A stretch of 64,000 nucleotides of DNA from Pseudogemmobacter sp044142105 (lineage in GTDB: Bacteria > Pseudomonadota > Alphaproteobacteria > Rhodobacterales > Rhodobacteraceae), in NCBI RefSeq assembly GCF_044142105.1, contig NZ_JBGTYM010000001.1:744001-808000 (forward strand). Reading direction: 5' to 3'. Below the pieces are notes generated by a model. That model saw only the letters and a list, made by a program, of their open reading frames with translations. It made no database searches and was not told the origin of the DNA. This document shows positions 42,169 through 51,337 of the stretch, piece by piece. Within the stretch, counting starts at the first letter, position 1; each line of letters starts with the position of its first letter. Made by a program: the position numbers and the translations under genes.

Positions 42169-42528
42169 TCAGCCTTGCTCGACGCAGCCTTCCAGGATCG
42201 GGGTCTCCTGCCCGGCTTCCTTCCAGTAGAGCGTGGCTTCCGGCCCCTTCGTCCACCAGACGTAGCCCGCGCCGTCCGAAGGCCAGGCGTAGCGCGCGCC
42301 GGAGGCGGCGGGTTCGTTGTAAAGGGTGATCTGGCTGCCCTCGACATGGATCACGACGATCGAGGCGTCGGGCGCGTTGATATAGCTGGCCGGCACTTCG
42401 ACGCCCCGGGCACAGGTGTACCGGGTTGTGATCAGCGTGGTTTCTGCCCCTTCGGCCAGCACGGGCAGGGGCGCGAGGCTGGCGCAAAGGGCAAGGGTCA
42501 GGGCGGGACGGGGCGTCCGGTTCAACAT
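42169..42528 (-). CDS. MliC-family periplasmic protein (C-type lysozyme inhibitor fold)
   Basis: The 119 residues start with a Sec signal (LNRTPRPALTLALCASLAPLPVLA). The MliC-like beta-barrel has TTRYTCARGVEVPASYIN, ITLYNEPAASGARYA and VWWTKGPEATLYW, ending EGCVEQG. MliC/PliC proteins inhibit vertebrate C-type lysozyme; in environmental bacteria the function may be broader. There is no lipobox, so it is probably soluble in the periplasm. The start at 42528 gives a typical signal; upstream frame is spurious. Confidence 0.84.
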   Translation of the reverse strand: MLNRTPRPALTLALCASLAPLPVLAEGAETTLITTRYTCARGVEVPASYINAPDASIVVIHVEGSQITLYNEPAASGARYAWPSDGAGYVWWTKGPEATLYWKEAGQETPILEGCVEQG

Positions 42529-42622
42529 GGGCAGGGCCTTTTCGTTGGGTCGGTTCAGGGGCAGGCCCCCGGTCAGGCGTTGCGGTCCGGGTCCGGCCGG
42601 GCCGCCCCCGGGGCAAACGCCG

Positions 42623-42997
42623 TCAGGCGCGGGCGAGTTCCTCGGCCCGGTCGGCGGCGGCCTCGGCCCGCGCCGCAAGCTCGGCCAGGGTCTCGATGAC
42701 CTGCACCGGGATCACCGGCACTTCGACCCGTTCCGCCGCCGGTGCGGGCCGCACCTCGAGCGCGGCCAGTTTCTCGCGGGTCTGGCGCAGTTCATCTTCC
42801 AGCGCCGCCGTCTTGTCGGCCAGCATCAGCCCCGCCATCAACAGCATCTTGGCCTCGGGCAGGCGGCCCATGGCCGACATGAGCGGCGCGGCCTCGGCAT
42901 CGAGCAGTTGCGCCGCGCCGCGCAGAAAATGCTCTTCGCCCGGCTGGCAGGAGACGGTGAAGACCTTGCCGCCGATGGTGACGTCGAGATCAGGCAT
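42623..42997 (-). CDS. zapA: Cell division protein ZapA
   Basis: This 124-residue FtsZ-bundling factor opens with the ZapA pattern LDVTIGGKVFTVSCQPGEE and HFLRGAAQLLDAEAAPLM. A long C-terminal coiled coil follows (ALEDELRQTREKLAALE and later Ala/Glu-rich heptads to the end). It overlaps the upstream coiled-coil gene by 8 bases. The usual neighbour 6S RNA is not present in the 94-base gap downstream. Confidence 0.88.
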   Translation of the reverse strand: MPDLDVTIGGKVFTVSCQPGEEHFLRGAAQLLDAEAAPLMSAMGRLPEAKMLLMAGLMLADKTAALEDELRQTREKLAALEVRPAPAAERVEVPVIPVQVIETLAELAARAEAAADRAEELARA

Positions 42998-43472
42998 GTT
43001 CGGCCTCCGTCAGATGGTCGTCCAGGGCGGCGGCCAGCTCGTCCAGCTCGGCCAGTTCCGTCAGGCGGGTGGCGCGCAGGGCGTCCAGTTCCACCAGCAT
43101 GGCGCGGTTGATCTGGGCCGGTTCGGTGAGACCCGAGGCCTCGCTTTCGCGCAGACGGCGCAGCTCTTCGCGCAACGTGACGGCGGTCTTGCGCATGCGT
43201 TGCAATTCCAGACCCTGGACATCGAGCTGGCGGGTCAGCTTTTCAATACGCTGCTCATACTGGGCGCGGATCATCGCCTCGCGTTCGGTCGCGGCAGCAA
43301 GGCTGGCATGAAGGCCGTCTTCCGCGCCGGGGGCGGCCTCTGCCTCGGCATCGACCAGCATCGGGGCTTCTGGCACGGCATTGGCCTTTGCCGCGGCGAG
43401 ACCGTCCAGGCCGCGACCGATGCGGTCCAGCGCCGCGGCGATGCGCCGTTCCAGTTCCACGATATCCGCCAT
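42990..43472 (-). CDS. Coiled-coil protein translationally coupled to zapA
   Basis: The 160 residues are almost entirely predicted helix with heptad repeats: VELERRIAAALDRIGRGL, EREAMIRAQYEQRIEKLTRQL, and RKTAVTLREELRRLRE. I do not recognise a named domain. Its stop overlaps the zapA start by 8 bases, suggesting coupled synthesis and a role at the FtsZ ring, in position like an alphaproteobacterial ZapB-type partner. This role is inferred from neighbours only. Confidence 0.75.
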   Translation of the reverse strand: MADIVELERRIAAALDRIGRGLDGLAAAKANAVPEAPMLVDAEAEAAPGAEDGLHASLAAATEREAMIRAQYEQRIEKLTRQLDVQGLELQRMRKTAVTLREELRRLRESEASGLTEPAQINRAMLVELDALRATRLTELAELDELAAALDDHLTEAEHA

Positions 43473-43702
43473 GCGCCGCCCTTTCCGGTCTCTTCGCCTG
43501 TGGCCCCCGAAGCGAATCGCCCATGGGTTGCCTGTCTGGCATCATAGAGCGAATCTCGCGGGGCGAGGCCAGCCTTTCTTCCCAAGGCCTTGCCGACCGT
43601 GCTTGATCTTGCCGGACGGGGCGGCTATGCGCCAAACCGTCCCGCGCGCGCGTGCCTGATCCCGCCGGCGCAGCGCCAAGCCCCGTGCCAGAGGAGACCG
43701 CC

Positions 43703-45718
43703 TTGGACATCGAGACCCTGAAGAGCCGCCACCCCGATCACTGGATGCGCGCCGCCGCGATCCGCGCGCTGACGCTTGATGCGGTGGCCGCGGCGAATTC
43801 GGGCCATTCCGGGATGCCGATGGGCATGGCCGATGTGGCGACCGTGCTCTTCGAGAAGCACCTGAAATTCGACCCCAAGGCACCGCGCTGGCCCGACCGG
43901 GACCGTTTCATCCTTTCGGCCGGCCATGGCTCGATGCTGATCTATTCGCTCCTGTATCTGACCGGCTATGCCGATGTGACGCTGGAGCAGATCAAGAATT
44001 TCCGCCAATGGGGCGCGATCACGGCGGGCCACCCGGAATATGGCCATGTCTCGGGCGTGGAAACCACCACCGGCCCGCTGGGCCAGGGGATTTCCAACGC
44101 CGTGGGCTTTGCCATGGCGGAAGAGAACCTGCGCGCGCGGCTGGGCGCCAAGCTGCAGGATCACTTCACCTATGTCATCGCGGGCGATGGCTGCCTGATG
44201 GAAGGCGTGAGCCATGAGGCGATCGGCATCGCGGGCAAGCAGAAGCTGTCGCGGCTGATCCTGCTGTGGGATGACAATGGCATCACCATCGACGGCAAGG
44301 TGTCGCTGTCCGACGTCACAGACCAGCGCGCGCGCTTTGCCGCCGCCGGCTGGGATGTGTTCAACTGCGACGGCCATGACCCGGAAGACATCGACCGCGC
44401 CCTGACCGCGGCTAAGGCCAGCAGCGGCCCGGCGATGATCGCCTGCAAGACGCATATCGCGCTGGGACATGCGGCGCAGGACACCTCGAAAGGCCATGGC
44501 GCGCTGACCGACAAGGCGCAGCTTCAGGCGACCAAGGACCTGTATGGCTGGCCGGGTGGCCCGTTCGAAGTGCCCGCCGATGTGAAGTCGTGGTGGGAAG
44601 GGCTTGGGGCCAAGGGGGCCAAGGCACGGGCTGAATGGGAGGCCCGTCTTGCCGCCCAGCCCACGGGCAAGCAGGCCGAATTCAAGCGCATGTTCGCGGG
44701 CGAGGTTCCGCAGAAGCTGTATTCCGCCATTCGCGGCGTGAAGAAAGCGGCGGCGGAGGCCGGGGCCAAGATGGCAAGCCGCTCGGCCAGCGAGAAGGTT
44801 CTGGCGGCGGTGAACCCGGTCCTGCCGGAAACCTTTGGCGGTTCGGCCGACCTCACCGGCTCGAACAACACCAAGACCGGCGATCTGGGCGTCTTCACGC
44901 CCGAGGACCGCAAGGGCCGCTACATGTATTGGGGCATCCGCGAGCATGGCATGGCCGCCGCGATGAACGGCATGGCGCTGCATGGCGGCATCCGCCCCTA
45001 TGGCGGCACGTTCATGGCCTTCACCGATTATGCCCGCCCCTCAATGCGCTTGTCGGCGCTGATGGGCGTGCCGGTCGTCTATGTGATGACGCATGACTCG
45101 ATCGGTCTGGGCGAGGACGGTCCGACCCACCAGCCGGTCGAGCATCTGGCGATTTCTCGCGCGACGCCGAACACGCTGGTGCTGCGCCCGGCTGACCTGG
45201 TCGAAGTGGCGGAATGCTGGGAAGTGGCGCTGACGCAAAAGGCGACGCCTTCGGTCATGGCGCTGTCGCGGCAGAACCTGGCGGCGGTGCGCAAGACGCA
45301 TACGAACCAGAACCTCTCGGCTAAGGGCGCCTATGTGCTGGCCGACGCCACGGGCAAGCGGCAGGTGATCCTGATCGCCACCGGCTCCGAGGTCGAGATC
45401 GCCATGAAGGCGCGCGAGGCGCTGGAGGCCGAGGGGATCGGCACCCGCGTCGTGTCGATGCCGTCGATGGAGCTGTTCGCGGCGCAGGACGAGGCCTATC
45501 GCAAGAAGGTGCTGCCGGCCGGGCCGGTGCGCGTGGCGGTGGAAGCTGGCGTGCGCCAGGGCTGGGACCGCTGGCTTCTGGGCGAGCGCGGGCGCGAACA
45601 GAAGGCGGCCTTCATCGGCATGTCGTCCTTTGGCGCCAGCGCGCCCTATGAGCGGCTCTACCAGGAATTCGGCATCACCGCCGAGGCGACCGTGGCTGCC
45701 GCCAAGGCGATGCTCTAA
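43703..45718 (+). CDS. tkt: Transketolase
   Basis: The 671-residue TPP enzyme has DHWMRAAAIRALTLDAV, AANSGHSGMPMG, the cofactor motif AGDGCLMEGVSHEA, YVMTHDSIGLGEDGPTHQP and a C-terminal EAGVRQGWDRW domain. The start is TTG at 43703 because AGAGGAGA is spaced 6-8 bases upstream and the family begins with this DIETL-like sequence; a GTG at 43652 would add 17 low-complexity residues. A hairpin with T-rich tail follows 23 bases after the stop. Confidence 0.94.
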   Translation: MDIETLKSRHPDHWMRAAAIRALTLDAVAAANSGHSGMPMGMADVATVLFEKHLKFDPKAPRWPDRDRFILSAGHGSMLIYSLLYLTGYADVTLEQIKNFRQWGAITAGHPEYGHVSGVETTTGPLGQGISNAVGFAMAEENLRARLGAKLQDHFTYVIAGDGCLMEGVSHEAIGIAGKQKLSRLILLWDDNGITIDGKVSLSDVTDQRARFAAAGWDVFNCDGHDPEDIDRALTAAKASSGPAMIACKTHIALGHAAQDTSKGHGALTDKAQLQATKDLYGWPGGPFEVPADVKSWWEGLGAKGAKARAEWEARLAAQPTGKQAEFKRMFAGEVPQKLYSAIRGVKKAAAEAGAKMASRSASEKVLAAVNPVLPETFGGSADLTGSNNTKTGDLGVFTPEDRKGRYMYWGIREHGMAAAMNGMALHGGIRPYGGTFMAFTDYARPSMRLSALMGVPVVYVMTHDSIGLGEDGPTHQPVEHLAISRATPNTLVLRPADLVEVAECWEVALTQKATPSVMALSRQNLAAVRKTHTNQNLSAKGAYVLADATGKRQVILIATGSEVEIAMKAREALEAEGIGTRVVSMPSMELFAAQDEAYRKKVLPAGPVRVAVEAGVRQGWDRWLLGERGREQKAAFIGMSSFGASAPYERLYQEFGITAEATVAAAKAML

Positions 45719-45741
45719 AGACCTGAGGATTTACGGCGCGG

Positions 45742-45768
45742 GGGCGGCTTCGGCCGCCCTCTTGCTTT
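45742..45768 (+). terminator. Hairpin terminator after tkt
   Basis: GGGCGGC-TTCG-GCCGCCC is a stable UUCG-capped stem followed by TCTTGCTTT. The tail is only moderately T-rich. Confidence 0.7.
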
Positions 45769-45780
45769 GCGCCCGGCCAT

Positions 45781-46263
45781 TCAATTGGTCGTTTCGCGCG
45801 TCTCGATCAGGATATGGCCGTTGGTTTCCAGTGTGGCGCGGCGGATATGCGCCACTTCGCTGCAACCGGCGATGCGCATGGCGTTGAGGAAATCCTCATG
45901 GCTGACCAGTTCGCGCCGCAGGGCCTGCTGATCGACCACGCCATTCTCGGCCAGAAGCGTCGGGCGGCCTTCGACCAGATGGCGGAAAGGCTGCGAGCGG
46001 GCCGATCCCAGCGCCACAAGATAGTTCAGCCCGATCAAGGTCACGGCCATGATGCCTGCCCCGGTCAGGGAATTGTCGCCGCCGTTGATGCCGTTCTGCA
46101 CGGCATTGCCGATCAGGATCAGCAGGATCATGTCGAAAGGGGTGAACTGGCCGATGGCGCGCTTGCCCGAGACGCGCAGAAGGACGGTGACCAGCCCATA
46201 CATCACCACGCCGCGCAGGACGAAATGCCACCAGGGGGCGGAAAGCTGCCAAAGATCCTGCAT
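45781..46263 (-). CDS. DUF421 (YetF-like) membrane protein
   Basis: This 160-residue protein has three N-terminal TM segments (WHFVLRGVVMYGLVTVLLR, FDMILLILIGNAVQNGI and GAGIMAVTLIGLNYLVALG). The soluble YetF/DUF421 domain follows, with RPTLLAENGVVDQQALRRE and ATLETNGHILIE. The RVSGKRAIGQFTPFD motif at the first loop is a family hallmark. Function is unknown. It begins one base after the anmK stop, so the two form an operon. Confidence 0.87.
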   Translation of the reverse strand: MQDLWQLSAPWWHFVLRGVVMYGLVTVLLRVSGKRAIGQFTPFDMILLILIGNAVQNGINGGDNSLTGAGIMAVTLIGLNYLVALGSARSQPFRHLVEGRPTLLAENGVVDQQALRRELVSHEDFLNAMRIAGCSEVAHIRRATLETNGHILIETRETTN

Positions 46264-46264
46264 C

Positions 46265-47383
46265 TTACTCTTCTCCCTCGGGGCGGCTGATCTGCCCCCC
46301 CCCCACGGCGGCGGGCACCCCGGTCGTGCCGGGGCAGCTGGTCGGCAGGCCGCGCGCTACGCGCACGGCGAGGAAGGCGAAGGCCTGGGCTTCCAGCATG
46401 TCGCCGTTCAGCCCCGCCTCTTCCACCGGCAGGACGGTGCAATTCATCCGGCGGGTCAGTTCGGCCATCATCGCCCTGTTGTGCCGCCCGCCGCCAGTGA
46501 CCAGAAGCCGGGTGACGGGCGCAGGGAAATGCTCGGCTCCGCGCGCCACTGCGGCGGCGGCGGCGGCGGTCAGGGTGGCGGCGGCATCTTCGGTGGACAG
46601 CGGCGCGACCTCGGCCAGCAAGGCGTGAAAATCGTTGCGATCCAGCGATTTGGGCGGGATGCGGTGAAAGAAGGCATGGGCGAGAAAGCGGTCAAGCGCG
46701 GCTTGATCCACCCGGCCCTGCAAGGCCAGCGCGCCGCCCTCGTCCAACTCGCCGCCCAGACGGGCGCGGATCAGGTCATTGACGGGTGCATTGGCCGGGC
46801 CGGTATCGAAGGCCAGCAGCGCGCCGGGGACCTCGGGCGCTGCAGCCGTGGGGTCGATCCAGGTCACATTGCCCACGCCGCCGAGATTGAGGAAGGCGAT
46901 CGGGGCGGTCGCGCCGATATGGCGGGCCAGCGCAAAATGATAAAATGGCGCAAGAGGCGCGCCCTGCCCGCCGAAGCGCACATCAGCGGACCGGAAATCC
47001 CAGACCACGGGCAGGCCCAGAACCTCGGCCAGCAGCGCGCCATCGCCGCATTGATGCGTGCCGCGCCCGCGCGGGTCATGGGCCAGGGTCTGGCCGTGGA
47101 ACCCCGCCAGCGCCGCGCCGGAAAAGCGCGACATCAGCTCGGCATGGGCGGTTTCCACCACCTCCGCCGCTTCGGCCACGCCGGGATCGTCAGGCCAGCG
47201 GCCCAGGGCGGCGCGGATCGCATCCTGCTCGGGCCGGGCATAGGGGCGGTAGGCATGGGGGCCGAATTCCATGACCTCATGGCCGTCGGTGAGGATCATC
47301 GCGGCATCCACCCCGTCCAGCGAGGTGCCGGACATCGCCCCCAGGGCCCAGATCGGCCCGGACTTCGCCCCCCGCTTCCGCAT
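46265..47383 (-). CDS. anmK: Anhydro-N-acetylmuramic acid kinase
   Basis: AnmK (372 aa) phosphorylates anhydro-MurNAc while opening the ring, in peptidoglycan recycling with NagZ. The ASKHA phosphate motif is ALGAMSGTSLDGVDAAM, and GFHGQTLAHDPRG, NLGGVGNVTWID, ALLAFDTGPANAPVND and LLVTGGGRHN are present. AAGGGGAAG precedes the ATG. The gene is divergent from tyrS with 56 bases between, a conserved pairing in this group. Confidence 0.94.
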   Translation of the reverse strand: MRKRGAKSGPIWALGAMSGTSLDGVDAAMILTDGHEVMEFGPHAYRPYARPEQDAIRAALGRWPDDPGVAEAAEVVETAHAELMSRFSGAALAGFHGQTLAHDPRGRGTHQCGDGALLAEVLGLPVVWDFRSADVRFGGQGAPLAPFYHFALARHIGATAPIAFLNLGGVGNVTWIDPTAAAPEVPGALLAFDTGPANAPVNDLIRARLGGELDEGGALALQGRVDQAALDRFLAHAFFHRIPPKSLDRNDFHALLAEVAPLSTEDAAATLTAAAAAAVARGAEHFPAPVTRLLVTGGGRHNRAMMAELTRRMNCTVLPVEEAGLNGDMLEAQAFAFLAVRVARGLPTSCPGTTGVPAAVGGGQISRPEGEE

Positions 47384-47439
47384 CTTCCCCTTGGCCCCCT
47401 GCCCGGCTATATCGCGGTGCAGCTAAACACGAGGGCAGC

Positions 47440-48690
47440 ATGGCCTACCACCCGAAATCCGAATTCCAGCGCGTGATGTTCGAGCGCGGCTTCGTCGCCG
47501 ATTGCACGGATTATCAGGCGCTGGACGAAGCGCTCATCTCCGGGGTGGTGCCCGCCTATATCGGCTATGATGCGACCGCGCCCAGCCTGCATGTCGGCCA
47601 TCTGATGAACATCATGGTGCTGCGCTGGTTGCAGAAGACCGGGCACAAGCCGATCACGCTGATGGGCGGCGGCACGACCAAGGTGGGTGATCCGTCCTTC
47701 CGCAGCGAGGAACGGCCCCTGCTGACGCCCGCCGCGATCGACGCCAATATCGAAGGGCTGAAGCGGGTCTTCGCGCGCTATCTGGACTATTCCGATGCGC
47801 CGAATGGCGCGATCATGCTGAACAATGCCGAATGGCTGGATCACCTGAACTACCTGGATTTCCTGCGCGATATCGGGCGGCATTTCAGCGTCAACCGGAT
47901 GCTGTCCTTTGAATCGGTGAAATCGCGGCTGGATCGCGAACAGTCGCTGTCCTTCCTTGAATTCAACTACATGATCCTGCAGGCCTATGATTTCCTGGAA
48001 ATCAACCGCCGCTATGGTTGCCTGTTGCAGATGGGCGGCTCGGATCAATGGGGCAATATCGTCAACGGCGTCGACCTGACGCGGCGGGTGAGCGACCGCG
48101 AAATCTATGGGCTGACGACGCCGCTGCTGACCACGTCGGACGGGCGGAAGATGGGGAAATCGGCCTCGGGCGCGGTCTGGCTGAATGGCGAGATGCTTTC
48201 GCCCTACGAGTTCTGGCAATTCTGGCGCAACACGACCGATGCCGATGTCGGCCGGTTCCTGAAGATCTTCACCGAACTGCCGGTCGAGGAATGCGACCGT
48301 CTGGGTGCCTTGGGCGGGTCCGAGATCAATGCGGCCAAGGTGCTGCTGGCCAATCTGGCGACGGGCCTGCTGCACGGGGCCGAGGCGGCAGCGGCGGCCG
48401 AAGCCACCGCGCGGGAAGTGTTCGAAAAGGGCGGCATCGGCGAGGACCTGCCCACGGTGCGGCTGGCGCCTGCCGAACTGGCCGACGGCATCGGCATCGT
48501 GCAGCTTTTCGTGCGCACAGGGCTGGCGGCCAGCGGCAAGGATGCCAAGCGGCTGATCTCGGAAGGCGGAGCGCGGATCAATGACGAGCCGGTGCTGGAT
48601 GCGGGGCTGCGGATCGGGGCCGGGGAACTGGCCGAGCCGGTGAAGCTGACCGCGGGCAAGAAGCGCCATGCGCTGGTCGTGATCGACTGA
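47440..48690 (+). CDS. tyrS: Tyrosyl-tRNA synthetase
   Basis: This 416-residue class I synthetase has the HIGH-type motif in APSLHVGHLMNIMVL, the tyrosine-binding YMILQAYDF and GGSDQWGNIVNG, and the KMSKS-type loop DGRKMGKSASG. The C-terminal S4 domain has GKDAKRLISEGGARINDEPV. GAGGGC precedes the ATG. A GC-rich intergenic element and a terminator follow. Confidence 0.96.
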   Translation: MAYHPKSEFQRVMFERGFVADCTDYQALDEALISGVVPAYIGYDATAPSLHVGHLMNIMVLRWLQKTGHKPITLMGGGTTKVGDPSFRSEERPLLTPAAIDANIEGLKRVFARYLDYSDAPNGAIMLNNAEWLDHLNYLDFLRDIGRHFSVNRMLSFESVKSRLDREQSLSFLEFNYMILQAYDFLEINRRYGCLLQMGGSDQWGNIVNGVDLTRRVSDREIYGLTTPLLTTSDGRKMGKSASGAVWLNGEMLSPYEFWQFWRNTTDADVGRFLKIFTELPVEECDRLGALGGSEINAAKVLLANLATGLLHGAEAAAAAEATAREVFEKGGIGEDLPTVRLAPAELADGIGIVQLFVRTGLAASGKDAKRLISEGGARINDEPVLDAGLRIGAGELAEPVKLTAGKKRHALVVID

Positions 48691-48710
48691 GCCGAGACAT
48701 CTGGCCGGCG

Positions 48711-48756
48711 TCCGGGGCGCTGCCCCGGGCCCTGGCCTATCCGGGCCAAGATGAAC
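48711..48756. repeat. GC-rich intergenic palindromic element, copy 1
   Basis: The hairpin CCGGGGC-GCT-GCCCCGG (48712-48728) is followed by GGCCTATCCGGGCCAAGATG. A related element with the same hairpin-core order lies at 57864-57906. Elements of this form are scattered in Rhodobacteraceae intergenic spaces, from memory. Confidence 0.6.
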
Positions 48757-48780
48757 GCTGTACCTTGACGGCGGCGCAGG

Positions 48781-48805
48781 AAAAAGGGGCCCTAGGGCCC
48801 CTTCT
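48781..48805. terminator. Bidirectional terminator between tyrS and cyclophilin
   Basis: AAGGGGCCCTAGGGCCCCTT at 48784-48803 is a perfect palindrome flanked by As on the left and T-rich sequence on the right. It can stop tyrS and the minus-strand cyclophilin transcript. Confidence 0.7.
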
Positions 48806-48832
48806 CTATGCCGGTCCTGGGCGGTTCCCGCG

Positions 48833-49385
48833 CTATTCGGCGACGGTGACCTTTTCCATCACATCGGGATTGGCCGGGGGCTCGCCCCGGGTGATGGCAT
48901 CGACCACATCCATGCCTTTGATCACGCGGCCGACGACGGTGTATTGGCCGTCAAGGAAGCTGCCATCGTCGAACATGATGAAGAACTGGCTGTTGGCCGA
49001 GTTCGGGTCTTGCGAGCGCGCCATGCCGACGATGCCGCGCTGGAAGGACAGGTTCGAAAACTCGGCCGGAATGTCGGGCAAGGACGAACCGCCCATGCCG
49101 GCATAGGAGGTGTCGCCGCCCTTCTTGCCATATTCAACATCGCCGGTCTGGGCCATGAAACCGTCGATCACGCGGTGGAAGATCACCCCGTCATAGGCGC
49201 CTTCCTTGGCCAGGGCAGTGATCTGGGCGACATGCTTGGGCGCGACATCGGGCAGAAGGTCGATCACGACCTCGCCCTTGGCGGCGCCGTCGACCGTGAT
49301 CACCAGGTTCGGGCCGGGCGTGTCGGGCGCGTCCTGGGCCAGAGCGGGCCCGGCAAGGAGCGCCGCGACCGCGGCGAAGACAAGC

Positions 49386-49396
<11 letters not shown>
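48833..49396 (-). CDS. Peptidyl-prolyl cis-trans isomerase, periplasmic cyclophilin
   Basis: The 187-residue protein starts with a Sec signal peptide (SRKLVFAAVAALLAGPALAQ) and carries a cyclophilin domain: YDGVIFHRVIDGFMAQTGD (catalytic Arg), NSANSQFFIMF and DGQYTVVGRVIKGMDVVD. It assists folding of exported proteins at prolines. It overlaps the upstream cytoplasmic cyclophilin gene by 11 bases. The domains are close to each other, suggesting tandem duplication and export of one copy. Confidence 0.92.
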
Positions 49397-49895
<499 letters not shown>

Positions 49896-50040
49896 CGGGA
49901 TACCTTTCGGGGGCTTTGGGTTCGGGTCGGGCGCGAAGGTAGCGACGACACGCCGCAAGGAAAAGGGCAAAAGCCCGTGATCTGTTGACGGCTAGGCCAG
50001 AACCGCCGAAACAGGGGCGCAAGGGACAAAGGAGTGGCGC

Positions 50041-51231
50041 ATGGGCTGGAACACGTTGGACGATTTGGATCTGGCCGGAAAGACGGTACTGTGCCGGGTG
50101 GACATCAACGTGCCGATGGAAGCCGGTCGGGTGACCGACATGACGCGCATCGACAAGATCGTGCCGACGGTCCTGGATATTCTGGCCAAGGGTGGCAAGC
50201 CCGTGCTTCTGGCGCATTTCGACCGGCCGAAGGGCAAGGTGGTGCCAGAGATGAGCCTGCGCCAGCTTGTCGGGCCGCTGTCGCAGGCGCTGGGGCGGAA
50301 GGTGGTGTTCGGGCCGGATTCGGTTGGTGCCCCCGCCGCCGAGGCAATTTCCCAGGCGGCTGCCGGCGATGTGGTGCTGCTGGAGAACACCCGCTTCCAC
50401 CCCGGCGAAGAGAAGAACGACGCCGCCTTGGCTGCCGAGATGGCCAAGCTGGGCGATGTCTATGTGAATGACGCCTTCTCTGCCGCGCATCGCGCCCATG
50501 CCTCGACCGAAGGCGTGGCCAAGCTTTTGCCCAAGGCGGCGGGGCGGCTGATGGCGGCGGAGCTCAAGGCGCTGGACGCGGCGCTGGGCAACCCGAAACG
50601 GCCGGTGATGGCGGTGGTGGGCGGGGCCAAGGTCTCGACCAAGCTGGAGCTTTTGTCGAACCTGGTGACCAAGGTCGACAATCTGGTGATCGGCGGCGGC
50701 ATGGCGAATACTTTCCTGGTGGCGCAGGGGATCGAGGTCGGCAAATCGCTGGCCGAGCGCGACATGGCCGCGACGGCCAGCGCGATCCTTGAGAAAGCCA
50801 AGGAAGTCGGCTGCCGCATCCTTCTGCCGGTCGATGTGGTCGTGGCGCGCGAGTTCAAGGCGGGCGCGGCCAGCGAGATCGTGGTGGCCAGCGCTTGCCC
50901 GGCAGATGCGATGATCCTGGATGCCGGGCCGGAATCGGTGGCGCGCATCCGGGCGGTGATGGGCCAATGCGCGACGCTGATCTGGAACGGCCCGCTGGGG
51001 GCCTTTGAGATCGAGCCTTTCGATCAGGGCACCAATGCCGCTGCCGAGGAAGCGGCGCGGTTGACGGCGGCGGGGCAGCTGGTCTCGGTCGCGGGTGGCG
51101 GGGACACGGTGGCGGCCTTGAACAAGGCGGGCGCCGCGGACCAGTTCACCTTCATCTCGACGGCGGGCGGCGCGTTTCTGGAATGGATGGAAGGCAAGGA
51201 ATTGCCGGGCGTTGCGGCGCTGATGCGCTGA
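50041..51231 (+). CDS. pgk: Phosphoglycerate kinase
   Basis: PGK (396 aa) transfers phosphate between 1,3-bisphosphoglycerate and ADP. Motifs: KTVLCRVDINVPMEAGRV, LLAHFDRPKGKV, NTRFHPGEEKND, KRPVMAVVGGAKVSTKL, NLVIGGGMANTFL, and the nucleotide loop VSVAGGGDTVAALNK ending with AGGAFLEWMEGKELPGV. AAGGAG is at the expected distance before the ATG. Class I aldolase follows after 106 bases. Confidence 0.97.
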   Translation: MGWNTLDDLDLAGKTVLCRVDINVPMEAGRVTDMTRIDKIVPTVLDILAKGGKPVLLAHFDRPKGKVVPEMSLRQLVGPLSQALGRKVVFGPDSVGAPAAEAISQAAAGDVVLLENTRFHPGEEKNDAALAAEMAKLGDVYVNDAFSAAHRAHASTEGVAKLLPKAAGRLMAAELKALDAALGNPKRPVMAVVGGAKVSTKLELLSNLVTKVDNLVIGGGMANTFLVAQGIEVGKSLAERDMAATASAILEKAKEVGCRILLPVDVVVAREFKAGAASEIVVASACPADAMILDAGPESVARIRAVMGQCATLIWNGPLGAFEIEPFDQGTNAAAEEAARLTAAGQLVSVAGGGDTVAALNKAGAADQFTFISTAGGAFLEWMEGKELPGVAALMR

Positions 51232-51337
51232 TCGGCGGTGCGCCAAAGCGAATAAGCCGCCGCGTTAGCGTTACCTTCATTGCCCCGTGGCGGGGGCGGC
51301 GCTATGCCGGGGAAAATCTTCACCGAGGGAATGGATG

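Noticed and set aside
42529..42622. Possible 6S RNA after zapA
   Set aside because: 6S RNA often follows zapA, but the 94-base gap is too short and does not fold into the long open-bubble structure.
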